Counted from the stretch's first letter, positions 1-6,586 are shown. The stretch: DNA of 9,179 nt from Moraxellaceae bacterium UBA2477 (GCA_002342025.1 DDPD01000022.1:1-9179), one strand, 5' to 3'. Notes: generated from the letters alone by a model not told the origin. Numbers and translations are program-made.

Positions 1-547
1 CCGAGCCCACACTGACCACGCCGGTTACGGCCAAGCCCGAGAGCAAGGCAATGAGCGCAATGGCCAAAATATCTTCAACAATGAGCACGCCGAAAATGAG
101 CTGGGCAAAACGCTGCCGCTTCAGGCCCAACTCCTCCAAAGCCTTCACGATGATGGTGGTCGAGGAAATCGACAGCATCGCGCCCAGGAACAAGGCATCC
201 ATTTCTGACCAACCAAAGGCTAGGCCGATCTGATAACCCACCCACATCATCAACACAATTTCCGTGATGGCAGCAATGATGGCGGTGAGTCCCACAGCTT
301 TTAAGCGCTTTAAGCTGAACTCCAAGCCCAATGAAAACAGCAAAAACACCACGCCCAGCTCGGCTAGGGTTTGAATGGTGGCGATGTCAGTAACCAAGGG
401 AATGGGCGGCGTATGAGGCCCCACGATCATACCGGCGAGCAAATAGCCCAGCACTACAGGCTGTTTCAAGCGATGAAACAGCAGTGCAATCAGACCCGCA
501 ATCATCATGATAATGGCGAGGTCTTTTAGAAATTCGGTATGCGCCAA
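1..547 (-). CDS. Cation:proton antiporter, CPA2/KefB-like, N-terminal part (truncated by window edge)
   Basis: Inner-membrane monovalent cation/proton antiporter of the CPA2 family; 182 codons are visible and the rest lies beyond base 1. The start is a TTG at 547-545, because no in-frame ATG precedes the first helix and an AGGGAG ribosome site sits 6 bases upstream. The protein begins MAHTEFLKDL and is strongly hydrophobic. CPA2-like features are LGYLLAGMIVGP (residues 33-44), a membrane segment VVFLLFSLGLEF (66-77), the serine/threonine stretch ISSTTIIVKALEE (127-139), and VEDILAIALIALL (157 on), whose Glu158-Asp159 matches the conserved ion-site acidic pair of this family. The C-terminal half, and any TrkA-N (KTN) domain, is not visible, so the choice between KefB/KefC-like and YbaL-like proteins and the transported ion (K+ or Na+) is open. 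It is divergent from the MBL lipoprotein gene. Confidence 0.88.
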   Translation of the reverse strand, partial: MAHTEFLKDLAIIMMIAGLIALLFHRLKQPVVLGYLLAGMIVGPHTPPIPLVTDIATIQTLAELGVVFLLFSLGLEFSLKRLKAVGLTAIIAAITEIVLMMWVGYQIGLAFGWSEMDALFLGAMLSISSTTIIVKALEELGLKRQRFAQLIFGVLIVEDILAIALIALLSGLAVTGVVSVGS

Positions 548-580
548 ATCTGGCTCCCTGATAAAAATGAGTGAAAACGC

Positions 581-600
581 TTGGCCTGAGTTTAGGCCAA
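581..600. repeat. Perfect 7-bp inverted repeat between divergent genes
   Basis: TTGGCCT (581-587) and AGGCCAA (594-600) are perfect reverse complements around a 6-base spacer, GAGTTT. The element lies 34 bp upstream of the antiporter TTG start, between two divergent genes. No T-tract of terminator type follows on either strand. It could be an operator or a leader hairpin of the antiporter transcript; the sequence alone does not decide. Confidence 0.45.
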
Positions 601-646
601 ATCTCGAAAATTGCGCGCCTGAACAGCTGTCAATACCGGCAATTAT

Positions 647-684
647 CGGCACTATCGCAGCTAACTGATTGACTGCGATAGCCG
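647..684 (+). repeat. Long hairpin at the 5' end of the MBL lipoprotein gene
   Basis: CTATCGCAG (652-660) pairs perfectly with CTGCGATAG (673-681) around a 12-base loop. The stem extends to 12 bp with CGGC (647-650) pairing GCCG (681-684) if a 2-base AC bulge (651-652) is allowed. The alternative TTG start at 669 lies in the loop, and the preferred ATG at 687 begins 2 bases after the extended stem. In RNA the structure would cover the region where a ribosome binds. There is no T-tract, so it is not an intrinsic terminator. Confidence 0.5.
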
Positions 685-686
685 CT

Positions 687-1733
687 ATGCCATTGAAAAT
701 GCTCTTACTATTACTTGGCTTTCCGCTGCTTGTATCCTGCCAGACACAAAATGCCTACTTCGATAGCCAAAAAGCACATCACAGCCGCGAGGGTTTTCAC
801 AATAACTATCCGGGTCGCGAGCCCGACATGGGCGACTTCTTTCGCTGGCAATGGCAGCGACTGTTGCGTGATGCGCCGGAGCAACGCGCCGACCTCGTTC
901 CTTGGCAAGCCGTCGACACATCCCAACTCACGACCACTCAAGGGCGTTCGGCCACCTGGCTAGGCCATGCCAGTGTGTTACTGAATAGTCACGGCGTTCG
1001 CGTACTCACTGACCCGATCTTTTCTGAACGCGCCTCCCCCCTATCGTGGCTAGGGCCGAAGCGGTTGACACCGCCGCCCATTAAGCCGGAAAAACTGCCC
1101 TTTGTTGATGCGGTGGTGATCTCCCACAACCATTACGACCATCTCGACCTGCCTAGCCTAAAACAGCTCAACGCGCAGCTCGGAGGGCCACCGTTATTTA
1201 TTGTGCCTCTGGGCAATGCCGCACTGCTGCGCCAGCAAGGAATCACTCACATCAAAGAGCTGGACTGGTGGAACAGCCATACCCTACGCGATGACCTGCG
1301 TATCACGCTGGTGCCAACGCAGCACTGGAGTAAGCGCTATTTGCTCGGGGACAGGAACGAAGCGCTGTGGGGCGGTTACGTGATTCAGCATCGCGGCAAG
1401 CACGCATTTTTTGCCGGCGACACGGGCTACTCAAAAGACTTTCGCGATATCCATGCGCGTTTCGGCGCGATGGATTTCGCCATGATTCCCATCGGGGCTT
1501 ATTTGCCGCGCGACTTTATGCAACGCCAACACATCGACCCGGCCCAAGCCGTGCAAATTCACTTAGACGTGCAGTCACGCCTGAGCCTAGGCATTCACTG
1601 GGGTACGTTTATATTGACGGATGAAGCCATTCAGCAACCGCCCCAGGATCTAGCACAGGCCTTAACAAACGCCGACGTAGATCCTGAGCGGTTTCCGCAC
1701 TGGGCTATTGGTGAGACACGCCAACTGCCCTAA
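687..1733 (+). CDS. MBL-fold metallohydrolase lipoprotein, NAPE-PLD/UlaG-like
   Basis: Predicted zinc-dependent hydrolase of the metallo-beta-lactamase fold, closest in motifs to N-acyl-phosphatidylethanolamine phospholipase D-like proteins; the substrate is unknown. From the ATG at 687 it has 348 residues. A lipoprotein signal peptide (MPLKMLLLLL, then LVSC with Cys18) precedes the mature part. The +2 residue is Gln, so the outer membrane is the default location. WLGHASVLL and VLTDPIF are typical of the family. The metal motif is SHNHYDHLD, with His147, His149, Asp151 and His152. Further typical parts are QHWSKR, FFAGDTGYS with the bridging Asp, and the C-terminal GIHWGTF His. The same frame can also begin at a TTG at 669 (six more residues, directly after a TGA) or an ATG at 699. 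I prefer 687 for the signal-peptide shape, although no strong ribosome site is visible for any of them. It is convergent with the SDR gene, 23 bp away. Confidence 0.85.
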   Translation: MPLKMLLLLLGFPLLVSCQTQNAYFDSQKAHHSREGFHNNYPGREPDMGDFFRWQWQRLLRDAPEQRADLVPWQAVDTSQLTTTQGRSATWLGHASVLLNSHGVRVLTDPIFSERASPLSWLGPKRLTPPPIKPEKLPFVDAVVISHNHYDHLDLPSLKQLNAQLGGPPLFIVPLGNAALLRQQGITHIKELDWWNSHTLRDDLRITLVPTQHWSKRYLLGDRNEALWGGYVIQHRGKHAFFAGDTGYSKDFRDIHARFGAMDFAMIPIGAYLPRDFMQRQHIDPAQAVQIHLDVQSRLSLGIHWGTFILTDEAIQQPPQDLAQALTNADVDPERFPHWAIGETRQLP

Positions 1734-1756
1734 TGCGGCCTGAGTCTTTATCGGCT

Positions 1757-2623
1757 TTAGTCTTTAACCGCCTTGGGCTTCACGGCACGATGGAACGCGT
1801 GCTGAGCTGGCATACGGTTATGTTCTGGCAAGGGGAATAGCTTGGTATTGAGCGACGAGCCACCGTCCACACAGAGGCAAGCGCCGGTCATATAGGATGC
1901 CGCTGGCGACAACAGAAACACGATGGTGCTGCTGATCTCATCTTCATCGCCCATGCGCTTAGCGGGAATATAGCCACGCATTTGTGGAATCACCGTCTCT
2001 GCAAAGGCGGGGTCATAGCGATCCATGCCGCTGGAGGCAATAAAGCCGGGTGCAACGGAGTTCACACGCACACCGGCAAACGCCCACTCCACCGCCGCTG
2101 TTTCGGTGAAGCTCATCATGCCGGCCCGTGCAGCACCGGAGTGCCCCATACCCGGCATGCCACGCCACATGTCAGCAATAATGTTTACAATGCTGCCACC
2201 ATGCGTATGCATGTATTGATTAAAGACTTCGCGAGCAAACAGGAAGCCACCGGTGAGATTGCTGTTCACCACCGCATCCCAACCCTTCTTGGAAATGTGC
2301 ATGAGCGGCGACGGAAATTGGCCGCCAGCATTGTTAACCAAGCCATGAATAGCACCGCGCTCAGCCAATACCTGCGCTACCGCATCCTTCACCGCCTGTT
2401 CTTCACGAATATCCAAACTCACATACGAGGCCGAACCGCCATCTTCAGTAATCTCGGCTACGGTTTTTTCTAAACGCTCAACCGAGCGACCCACCAGCAC
2501 CACATGCGCGCCTAACGATGCCAACTCATGGGCAGTACAACGGCCAATGCCGGAGCCGCCGCCGGTCACAATATGCGTTTGGCCCGCAAACAGGCCCGTG
2601 CGAAATACAGAACGATAAGACAT
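1757..2623 (-). CDS. Short-chain dehydrogenase/reductase, trans-2-enoyl-CoA reductase (PECR)-like
   Basis: NAD(P)-dependent oxidoreductase of the SDR superfamily, 288 residues. The Rossmann nucleotide motif is TGGGSGIG at residues 20-27, Asp71 follows as in classical SDRs, and NNAGGQFPSP begins at 97. Several stretches resemble human peroxisomal trans-2-enoyl-CoA reductase as I recall it: NNAGGQF, HISKKGW, NLTGGF, HGGSIVNII, HSGAARAG, PAKRMG and FLLSPAASYMTG. An acyl-CoA substrate is therefore the best guess. The usual YxxxK is absent: residues 161-168 read HSGAARAG, so Ser162 and Arg166 stand at the Tyr and Lys positions, and no Tyr occurs between about 139 and 191. The start ATG has AGGGA 6 bases upstream. 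There is 110 bp to the upstream glsB-like gene. The role (fatty-acid oxidation or another acyl-CoA pathway) is inferred. Confidence 0.85.
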   Translation of the reverse strand: MSYRSVFRTGLFAGQTHIVTGGGSGIGRCTAHELASLGAHVVLVGRSVERLEKTVAEITEDGGSASYVSLDIREEQAVKDAVAQVLAERGAIHGLVNNAGGQFPSPLMHISKKGWDAVVNSNLTGGFLFAREVFNQYMHTHGGSIVNIIADMWRGMPGMGHSGAARAGMMSFTETAAVEWAFAGVRVNSVAPGFIASSGMDRYDPAFAETVIPQMRGYIPAKRMGDEDEISSTIVFLLSPAASYMTGACLCVDGGSSLNTKLFPLPEHNRMPAQHAFHRAVKPKAVKD

Positions 2624-2664
2624 GAGAAATCCCTAAGACAAAAGCAGGCAGAAAATGCCCGCAC

Positions 2665-2693
2665 ATGACACAAGAGCATGACCGCAAAGTCAA
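2665..2693 (-). promoter_or_regulatory. Candidate sigma70 promoter of the SDR gene
   Basis: On the minus strand TTGACT (2693-2688; 5 of 6 to the -35 consensus) is followed after exactly 17 bp by TGTCAT (2670-2665; 4 of 6 to the -10). Transcription would start near 2658, giving a leader of about 35 bases with the AGGGA ribosome site. The -10 is mediocre, so this is a candidate only. Confidence 0.4.
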
Positions 2694-2733
2694 TTACGAA
2701 ATGCGTGGATAACGCGTGTCTCAGGGATGATCG

Positions 2734-2961
2734 TTAAGAACGAAGTAGGTTCACCACAAACAGCAGCACGATGGCGCCAATCAATGCCGTTACAAAGCCA
2801 CCTGCGGCAATGCCCACCGATTGAAACAAGAAGCCGCCGATGACCGACCCGAGTACACCAATCACCATATTACCCAGCAGCCCACTGCCGCCACCCTTCA
2901 TGATGAGCCCAGCCAGCCAACCGGCAATCGCACCAATAATCAAAAAACCAATAATCTGCAT
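2734..2961 (-). CDS. GlsB/YeaQ/YmgE-family small membrane protein
   Basis: Small inner-membrane protein of 75 residues in the transglycosylase-associated/GlsB family (PF04226 type), associated in other bacteria with general stress response; its biochemical activity is not established. The whole chain is hydrophobic and Gly-rich, with three likely membrane helices at about residues 3-20, 28-48 and 52-72. Short loops include MKGGGSGLLGN, the typical family loop after the first helix. The length is normal for the family. The ribosome site AAGGAG lies 8 bases before the ATG and is strong. The gene sits 41 bp downstream of the propeller lipoprotein gene on the same strand, but an intrinsic terminator lies between them and ends only about 20 bp before the ATG. 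No separate promoter is evident in that gap. Confidence 0.88.
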   Translation of the reverse strand: MQIIGFLIIGAIAGWLAGLIMKGGGSGLLGNMVIGVLGSVIGGFLFQSVGIAAGGFVTALIGAIVLLFVVNLLRS

Positions 2962-2980
2962 GACACAAACTCCTTGTCTG

Positions 2981-3017
2981 AAAAACTAAACCGAAACGCG
3001 CATTAACGCGCGTTCGG
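2981..3017 (-). terminator. Intrinsic terminator overlapping the stop codon of the propeller lipoprotein gene
   Basis: Read on the minus strand, CCGAACGCGC (3017-3008), a 6-base loop GTTAAT and GCGCGTTTCGG (3001-2991) form a 10-bp stem with one bulged T, followed directly by TTTAGTTTTT (2990-2981). The TAA stop (3005-3003) of the propeller gene lies in the loop. Stem plus T-tract fits rho-independent termination. Confidence 0.75.
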
Positions 3018-3977
3018 TCTGAGGATACTCAAGCGGTTGCCATAAGGCGATGACGTATCGCCCAATAGGCCTTTTTGCGTAATCAGCACATCGCCTGGCG
3101 CAAAAAGGGGGCCACTCGTTAGGCGCACGCTCGATGGAAACGCCAGACCCAACGGGTCCGTTTGCTGCACCGTGCTGCCGTCAAAGCCAATCAACAACAC
3201 GTTGCCCTGAACAAATTGTGTTACCAGCAGCCCTTCATCGACTACGCTCAAATCATCAGGAATGGATGGCAGCGTTGCGATCTGCTTACGCTCACCCGGC
3301 ATGCCATCAGCGTCAATCAAGATTCGCTCGATGCGCCCCAACGCGGGCGGCAACAGGCTGCTATCCGTGACATAAATTTCGCGCCCTCGTATGGCAATTC
3401 CGTTGGGCGCGGTCAGGCCACTGGCCAACCAATCCTCTTGCTTAGTGACCTTAAATGCATCCGAAGCATCAAACTGCACACGCACAACTTTCGCATCGGG
3501 CAATGCCGACGTGGCCAGCGGACCGTTGGTTAAGTACAACGCGCCATCGGGCCCCGTCGCGAGCCCATTAGGCGCGGCGAGGCCATAGTCATGAATCGCT
3601 TGCAGCTTGGGGGCGGCTGTTAGGCGAGCGGCATACAGTTGACCGTCAAAGCAGTTGACATAAAGCACCTCACCGCGCTGCGCCAGGCCGGTAAAATTGC
3701 AAGCGGCCTCGTTTATTGGCACCACCGTATAGCCGTTACTACTGCGTTTAACTTCGAAAACCCCCGTGCCACCGGACACAAAAACACGTCCATCGGGGGT
3801 GGTCAGCGTGTTCTCCGCATCGGGGATAGTGGCGATATCGATGACTTGGCCACAGGCGTTGGACACACACAACGGCTGCCCGGTCAGGGTATCGGGCACT
3901 AATCTACTGGCGGTCTCGCGCTCTGCGCCGCAGGCGGCGAGCAGCAAGGGGATGAGGCAAAACCCTAAACGCATCAT
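3003..3977 (-). CDS. SMP-30/NHL-like beta-propeller lipoprotein
   Basis: Predicted lipoprotein of 324 residues with a beta-propeller of the SMP-30/gluconolactonase or NHL type. The function is unknown; a lactonase or a binding role are both possible. From the ATG at 3977 the protein starts MMRLGFCLIP and has the lipobox LLAAC with Cys16. The frame is open upstream to 4043, but that 22-residue extension is polar and not signal-like, while AAGAAG lies 6 bases before 3977, so I take 3977 (3974 is equally possible). Repeated blade motifs are visible: TPDGRVFVSG, PNGLATGPDGALYLTN and PNGIAIRGREIYVTD. Cysteines in CVSNACGQ and in the CNFTG and NCFDG stretches suggest disulfides, which fits export. 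It lies 87 bp downstream of fumC on the same strand, and co-transcription is possible. Its own terminator overlaps the stop codon. Confidence 0.78.
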   Translation of the reverse strand: MMRLGFCLIPLLLAACGAERETASRLVPDTLTGQPLCVSNACGQVIDIATIPDAENTLTTPDGRVFVSGGTGVFEVKRSSNGYTVVPINEAACNFTGLAQRGEVLYVNCFDGQLYAARLTAAPKLQAIHDYGLAAPNGLATGPDGALYLTNGPLATSALPDAKVVRVQFDASDAFKVTKQEDWLASGLTAPNGIAIRGREIYVTDSSLLPPALGRIERILIDADGMPGERKQIATLPSIPDDLSVVDEGLLVTQFVQGNVLLIGFDGSTVQQTDPLGLAFPSSVRLTSGPLFAPGDVLITQKGLLGDTSSPYGNRLSILRPNAR

Positions 3978-4064
3978 GACATTCTTCTTGTAATAGAGCT
4001 GGTTATGCCCTGATGTTAACTTGAAGCTGAGACGTTGAGGCATATTCCTAACACCCGGACTGCT

Positions 4065-5462
4065 TTAACACGGCCCCAGCATCTGCTCTGGCCGCACCAA
4101 GCGGTCAAAGGCCTCGGCGCTGACAAAGCCACCGCCCACCGCCTCCTCACGCAGCGTTGTACCGTTGTGATGCGCGCGCTTAGCGATCAGCGCCGCAGTG
4201 TCGTAGCCAATTTCTGGCGCCAGGGCTGTTACCAGCATCAGCGAACGCTCCATCAGCTCGGCAATGCGCGCCTCGTTGGCGGTCATGCCACGGATGCAAT
4301 GATCGGTGAAGCTGCGCGCAGCATCCGCCAGTAAGCGAATGGACTGCAGCACGTTGTAGGCAATGACGGGCTTGAACACATTGAGCTCGAAATGCCCTTG
4401 AGCGCCGGCAATGGTGACCGTCACGTGGTTGCCCATGACTTGGGCGCAGACCATGGTCAGCGCCTCGCACTGGGTCGGATTGACCTTACCCGGCATGATC
4501 GACGAGCCCGGCTCATTCTCCGGCAAGGCCAACTCACCGAGACCGGAGCGCGGTCCCGACCCAAGCAGCCGGATATCGTTAGCAATCTTGTTAAGACTGA
4601 CCGCTAGTGTGTTGAGCACGCCCGACAGCTCGACCAGCGCATCGTGGCTGGCCAGCGCCTCGAACTTGTTCAGTGCCGAGACAAACGGCAGGCCGGTACA
4701 GCGCGCCACCTCAGCCGCAAACAGCTTGTCGAAACCGATGGGCGCATTCAGGCCGGTGCCCACGGCGGTGCCACCCTGCGCCAGCGGATACAGGCGCGGC
4801 AAGGCATCGTGCACACGCGCCAGACCCAGCTGTAGTTGCATGGCATAGCCGGAGAACTCCTGGCCCAGCGTCAGCGGCGTGGCATCCTGTAAGTGCGTGC
4901 GCCCGATCTTAATAAGGTGCTGCCAGTCTTCTGCACGTGTGGATAACGCCTGCTGCAAATGCCGCAATGCCGGCTGCAGGCGGCCGTGAACCTCCTCGAC
5001 CACGGCAATGTGCATGGCCGTCGGGAAGCTGTCATTGGATGACTGGCTGAGGTTGCAATGATCATTGGGATGAACGGGCTGTTTACTGCCCATGACACCA
5101 CCGAGGCGCTGGCTGGCGAGATTGGCGATGACCTCGTTGGCATTCATGTTCGACTGTGTGCCGGAGCCGGTCTGCCAGACCACTAGCGGGAAATGGCCAT
5201 CGAGACTGCCATCCATGACCGCCAGCGCGGCTTCGGCAATGGCCTCGCCCAAGCTCGATTCGATGCGGCCGAGCGTGAGGTTGGCCCGTGCGGCACAATG
5301 CTTGACCATGCCCAGCGCACGAATCAGCGGCGGCGGCAGGCGCTCGCCGCCGATATCAAAATTCTGCAACGAGCGTTGCGTCTGCGCGCCCCAATAGCGA
5401 TCAGCCGGCACTTCGATGGCCCCGAAGCTGTCGCTTTCTGTACGCGTGATCTGAGCGTTCAT
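4065..5462 (-). CDS. fumC: Fumarate hydratase class II
   Basis: Class II (iron-independent) fumarase: reversible hydration of fumarate to L-malate in the TCA cycle, a cytosolic homotetramer in known members. It has 465 residues, the usual length. Substrate-site motifs are TGSGTQSNMNANE (98-110), HPNDHCNLSQSSND (131-144), GRTHLQDATPLTLGQE (187-202) with the catalytic-site His190, and the signature GSSIMPGKVNPTQCE (319-333), whose serine pair holds the catalytic base. The frame is open upstream to 5564, but the family N-terminus MNAQITRTESDSFGAIEVPADRYWG fixes the start at 5462. This ATG overlaps the TGA of the DUF2789 gene as ATGA, and no good ribosome site precedes it, so translation probably depends on the upstream gene. 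Aspartase is a related alternative, but the motifs and length favour fumarase. Confidence 0.95.
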   Translation of the reverse strand: MNAQITRTESDSFGAIEVPADRYWGAQTQRSLQNFDIGGERLPPPLIRALGMVKHCAARANLTLGRIESSLGEAIAEAALAVMDGSLDGHFPLVVWQTGSGTQSNMNANEVIANLASQRLGGVMGSKQPVHPNDHCNLSQSSNDSFPTAMHIAVVEEVHGRLQPALRHLQQALSTRAEDWQHLIKIGRTHLQDATPLTLGQEFSGYAMQLQLGLARVHDALPRLYPLAQGGTAVGTGLNAPIGFDKLFAAEVARCTGLPFVSALNKFEALASHDALVELSGVLNTLAVSLNKIANDIRLLGSGPRSGLGELALPENEPGSSIMPGKVNPTQCEALTMVCAQVMGNHVTVTIAGAQGHFELNVFKPVIAYNVLQSIRLLADAARSFTDHCIRGMTANEARIAELMERSLMLVTALAPEIGYDTAALIAKRAHHNGTTLREEAVGGGFVSAEAFDRLVRPEQMLGPC

Positions 5463-5692
5463 GCGCGGTGCATCAAGGCATTGAGTTGATCGACGGCGGC
5501 AGCCCAGTCGGAGTCTTCGCGCATGGCATCGCGAATGAACTGCGCCTGAACCGGCGACCAGCATTCCGCGCGATGCAGCAGTACGTCACTAGCCACGCGA
5601 TGCTGCGCGGCGAAGGCGGCAATGGCCTCATCGCTATTGGGCAAACCTAGCTGAGCAAAAAGACTGTTGAGACAGTGCGCGGAAGTGTCCAT
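5459..5692 (-). CDS. DUF2789 family protein
   Basis: Small soluble protein of 77 residues matching the DUF2789 family (PF10982), found in Pseudomonas and relatives; no function is known. It begins MDTSAHCLNSLFAQLGLP, then a helical stretch DEAIAAFAAQHR, then WSPVQAQFIRDAMREDSDWAAAVDQLNALM. The family commonly starts MDTS, which supports the ATG at 5692 over the upstream in-frame ATGs at 5701, 5722 and 5725. The AGAG sequence before it is only a weak ribosome site. It has no signal peptide or membrane helix. Its TGA (5461-5459) overlaps the fumC ATG by four bases. The strict pairing suggests a role linked to fumarase or to conditions where FumC is needed, but this is inference only. Confidence 0.82.
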   Translation of the reverse strand: MDTSAHCLNSLFAQLGLPNSDEAIAAFAAQHRVASDVLLHRAECWSPVQAQFIRDAMREDSDWAAAVDQLNALMHRA

Positions 5693-5747
5693 GGCGATCA
5701 TCTCTGTGGTGATGACGACCATCATGGCCCTGCTCGCGACTTAACGC

Positions 5748-5771
5748 AAAAGGCCCTAGTAAAAGGCCTAG
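5748..5771. repeat. Short direct repeat between tRNA terminator and DUF2789 gene
   Basis: AAAAGGCCCTAG (5748-5759) and AAAAGGCCTAG (5761-5771) are near-identical copies 13 bp apart. They lie about 55-80 bp upstream of the DUF2789 start, where a promoter or operator for the DUF2789-fumC pair would be expected. No convincing -35/-10 pair was found here. Confidence 0.35.
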
Positions 5772-5806
5772 AAAGCAAAAAGCCCAGTCATTGCTGACTG
5801 GGCTTT
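5771..5806 (-). terminator. Intrinsic terminator of the tRNA operon
   Basis: Minus-strand reading gives a perfect 12-bp stem, AAAGCCCAGTCA (5806-5795) with TGACTGGGCTTT (5790-5779), around the 4-base loop GCAA. The T-rich tail TTTTTGCTTTC follows. It ends 7 bases beyond the tRNA-Glu CCA, the expected place for the end of the tRNA transcript. Confidence 0.9.
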
Positions 5807-5812
5807 GCTATA

Positions 5813-5887
5813 TGGTGACCCCACCGGGAATCGAACCCGGGTTACCGCCGTGAAAGGGCGATGTCCTAACCGCTAGACGATGGGGCC
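5813..5887 (-). tRNA. tRNA-Glu (anticodon TTC)
   Basis: A full cloverleaf of 75 bases with encoded CCA (5815-5813). Acceptor GGCCCCA pairs TGGGGTC, with one G-U pair at the second position. The T arm is CCGGG-TTCGAAT-CCCGG. The anticodon loop CTTTCAC carries TTC (5854-5852), and its stem opens with a U-G wobble. The discriminator base is A. It lies 5 bases after tRNA-Ala in the same transcript. The partial gltX gene at the right edge encodes the enzyme that charges it. Confidence 0.95.
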
Positions 5888-5892
5888 AAACG

Positions 5893-5968
<76 letters not shown>

Positions 5969-6005
5969 ACGTTACAGAACGACATCTGGGTGTGTCGTCG
6001 TTCAG

Positions 6006-6042
6006 TGGCGCGAATCTTAGGGATGCCGAGTAAAGCTGTCAA
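6006..6042 (-). promoter_or_regulatory. Strong sigma70 promoter of the tRNA-Ala/tRNA-Glu operon
   Basis: On the minus strand a consensus -35 TTGACA (6042-6037) is followed after exactly 17 bp by -10 TAAGAT (6019-6014). The discriminator TCGCGCC then leads to a likely A start at 6006. A T-rich patch (CTTTTTC) lies upstream of the -35 as a possible UP element. A GC-rich discriminator is characteristic of stable-RNA promoters repressed by ppGpp/DksA, so stringent control is likely. The leader to the first tRNA base is about 38 nt and can fold through AACGAC/GTCGTT (6002-5997 with 5983-5978). Confidence 0.85.
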
Positions 6043-6100
6043 CACGCTTGTCAGAAAAAGATGCTCGTCTGCGCAAGGAATGTGCAAGTCAGTGGAAAAC

Positions 6101-6586
6101 TCAGAGATAACTCAGCGGTAAGGCCGTGGTATCCACCACTTTTCGCATGACGAAGCTCGAATGCACGCCGCTCACCCCTTCAATGCGTGTGACCTTGTCG
6201 AGCAAGAACGCTTGGTAGGCATCCATGTCTGGCACCACGACTTTCAGCAGGTAATCTGCACTCTGACCCGTAATGAGGTAGCACTGTTGCACTTCTTCAA
6301 AGGCGCGCACCGTCGCCTCGAAGTTTTCGAAGCGCTCGGGCGTGTGGCGATCCATGCTGATTTGAATCAGCACGGTCAGGCCCAAGCCCAGCGACTTGCT
6401 ATCGAGCAGCGCAGCCCGCCCGCGAATGACCCCGCTCTCTTCGAGTTTTTGCACCCGCCGAGAGCAGGGAGATGGCGACAAGCCGACACGATCCGCCAAC
6501 TCCAAATTAGACAAACTGCCGTCCTGCTGCAAAGCAGCCAAAATCAGCCTATCGTGCCGATCAAATTTCGCAGAAACCCCACTCAT
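6101..6586 (-). CDS. Lrp/AsnC-family transcriptional regulator
   Basis: DNA-binding regulator of the feast/famine (Lrp/AsnC) family, 161 residues, the normal length. The N-terminal winged helix-turn-helix spans about residues 9-56, with the typical LSNLELADRVGLSPSPCSRR (25-44). The C-terminal RAM/AsnC effector domain follows from about 66, including GQSADYLLKVVVPDMDAYQAF. Such proteins form dimers or octamers and usually sense an amino acid; the ligand here is not visible. The start ATG has GGTGA about 9 bases upstream. The gene is divergent from leuA across 143 bp, which suggests autoregulation and possible control of leuA, perhaps with leucine as signal; this is an inference from position. 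No clear terminator follows, and the tRNA promoter begins 59 bp downstream of its stop. Confidence 0.92.
   Translation of the reverse strand: MSGVSAKFDRHDRLILAALQQDGSLSNLELADRVGLSPSPCSRRVQKLEESGVIRGRAALLDSKSLGLGLTVLIQISMDRHTPERFENFEATVRAFEEVQQCYLITGQSADYLLKVVVPDMDAYQAFLLDKVTRIEGVSGVHSSFVMRKVVDTTALPLSYL

Noticed and set aside
635..670. TTGACA-like and GATAAT-like boxes on the minus strand upstream of the antiporter
   Set aside because: TTGACA (636-631) has no acceptable -10 at 16-18 bp, and GATAAT (647-642) has no acceptable -35.
1982..2473. 163-codon open frame on the plus strand inside the SDR gene
   Set aside because: It is antisense to a clearly conserved SDR and has no family features; it is a by-product of codon bias.
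3990..4019. Promoter-like TTAACA-18-TATTAC ahead of the propeller gene on the minus strand
   Set aside because: The predicted transcript start would fall about 6 bases from the ATG and exclude the ribosome site, so it is unlikely to be used.
3978..4043. Upstream in-frame extension of the propeller lipoprotein (start at 4043)
   Set aside because: The 22 extra residues are polar and would bury the lipoprotein signal peptide; the MM start at 3977 with AAGAAG ahead of it fits better.
5463..5564. N-terminal extension of fumC to 5564
   Set aside because: It lies out of frame inside the DUF2789 gene, is Arg-rich and low in family likeness; fumarases begin near the MNAQ start.
6043..6100. Possible terminator after the lrp-like gene (CATCTTTTTCTG on the minus strand)
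   Set aside because: There is a T-rich patch, but only a 3-bp stem can form before it; it more likely serves as the upstream element of the tRNA promoter.
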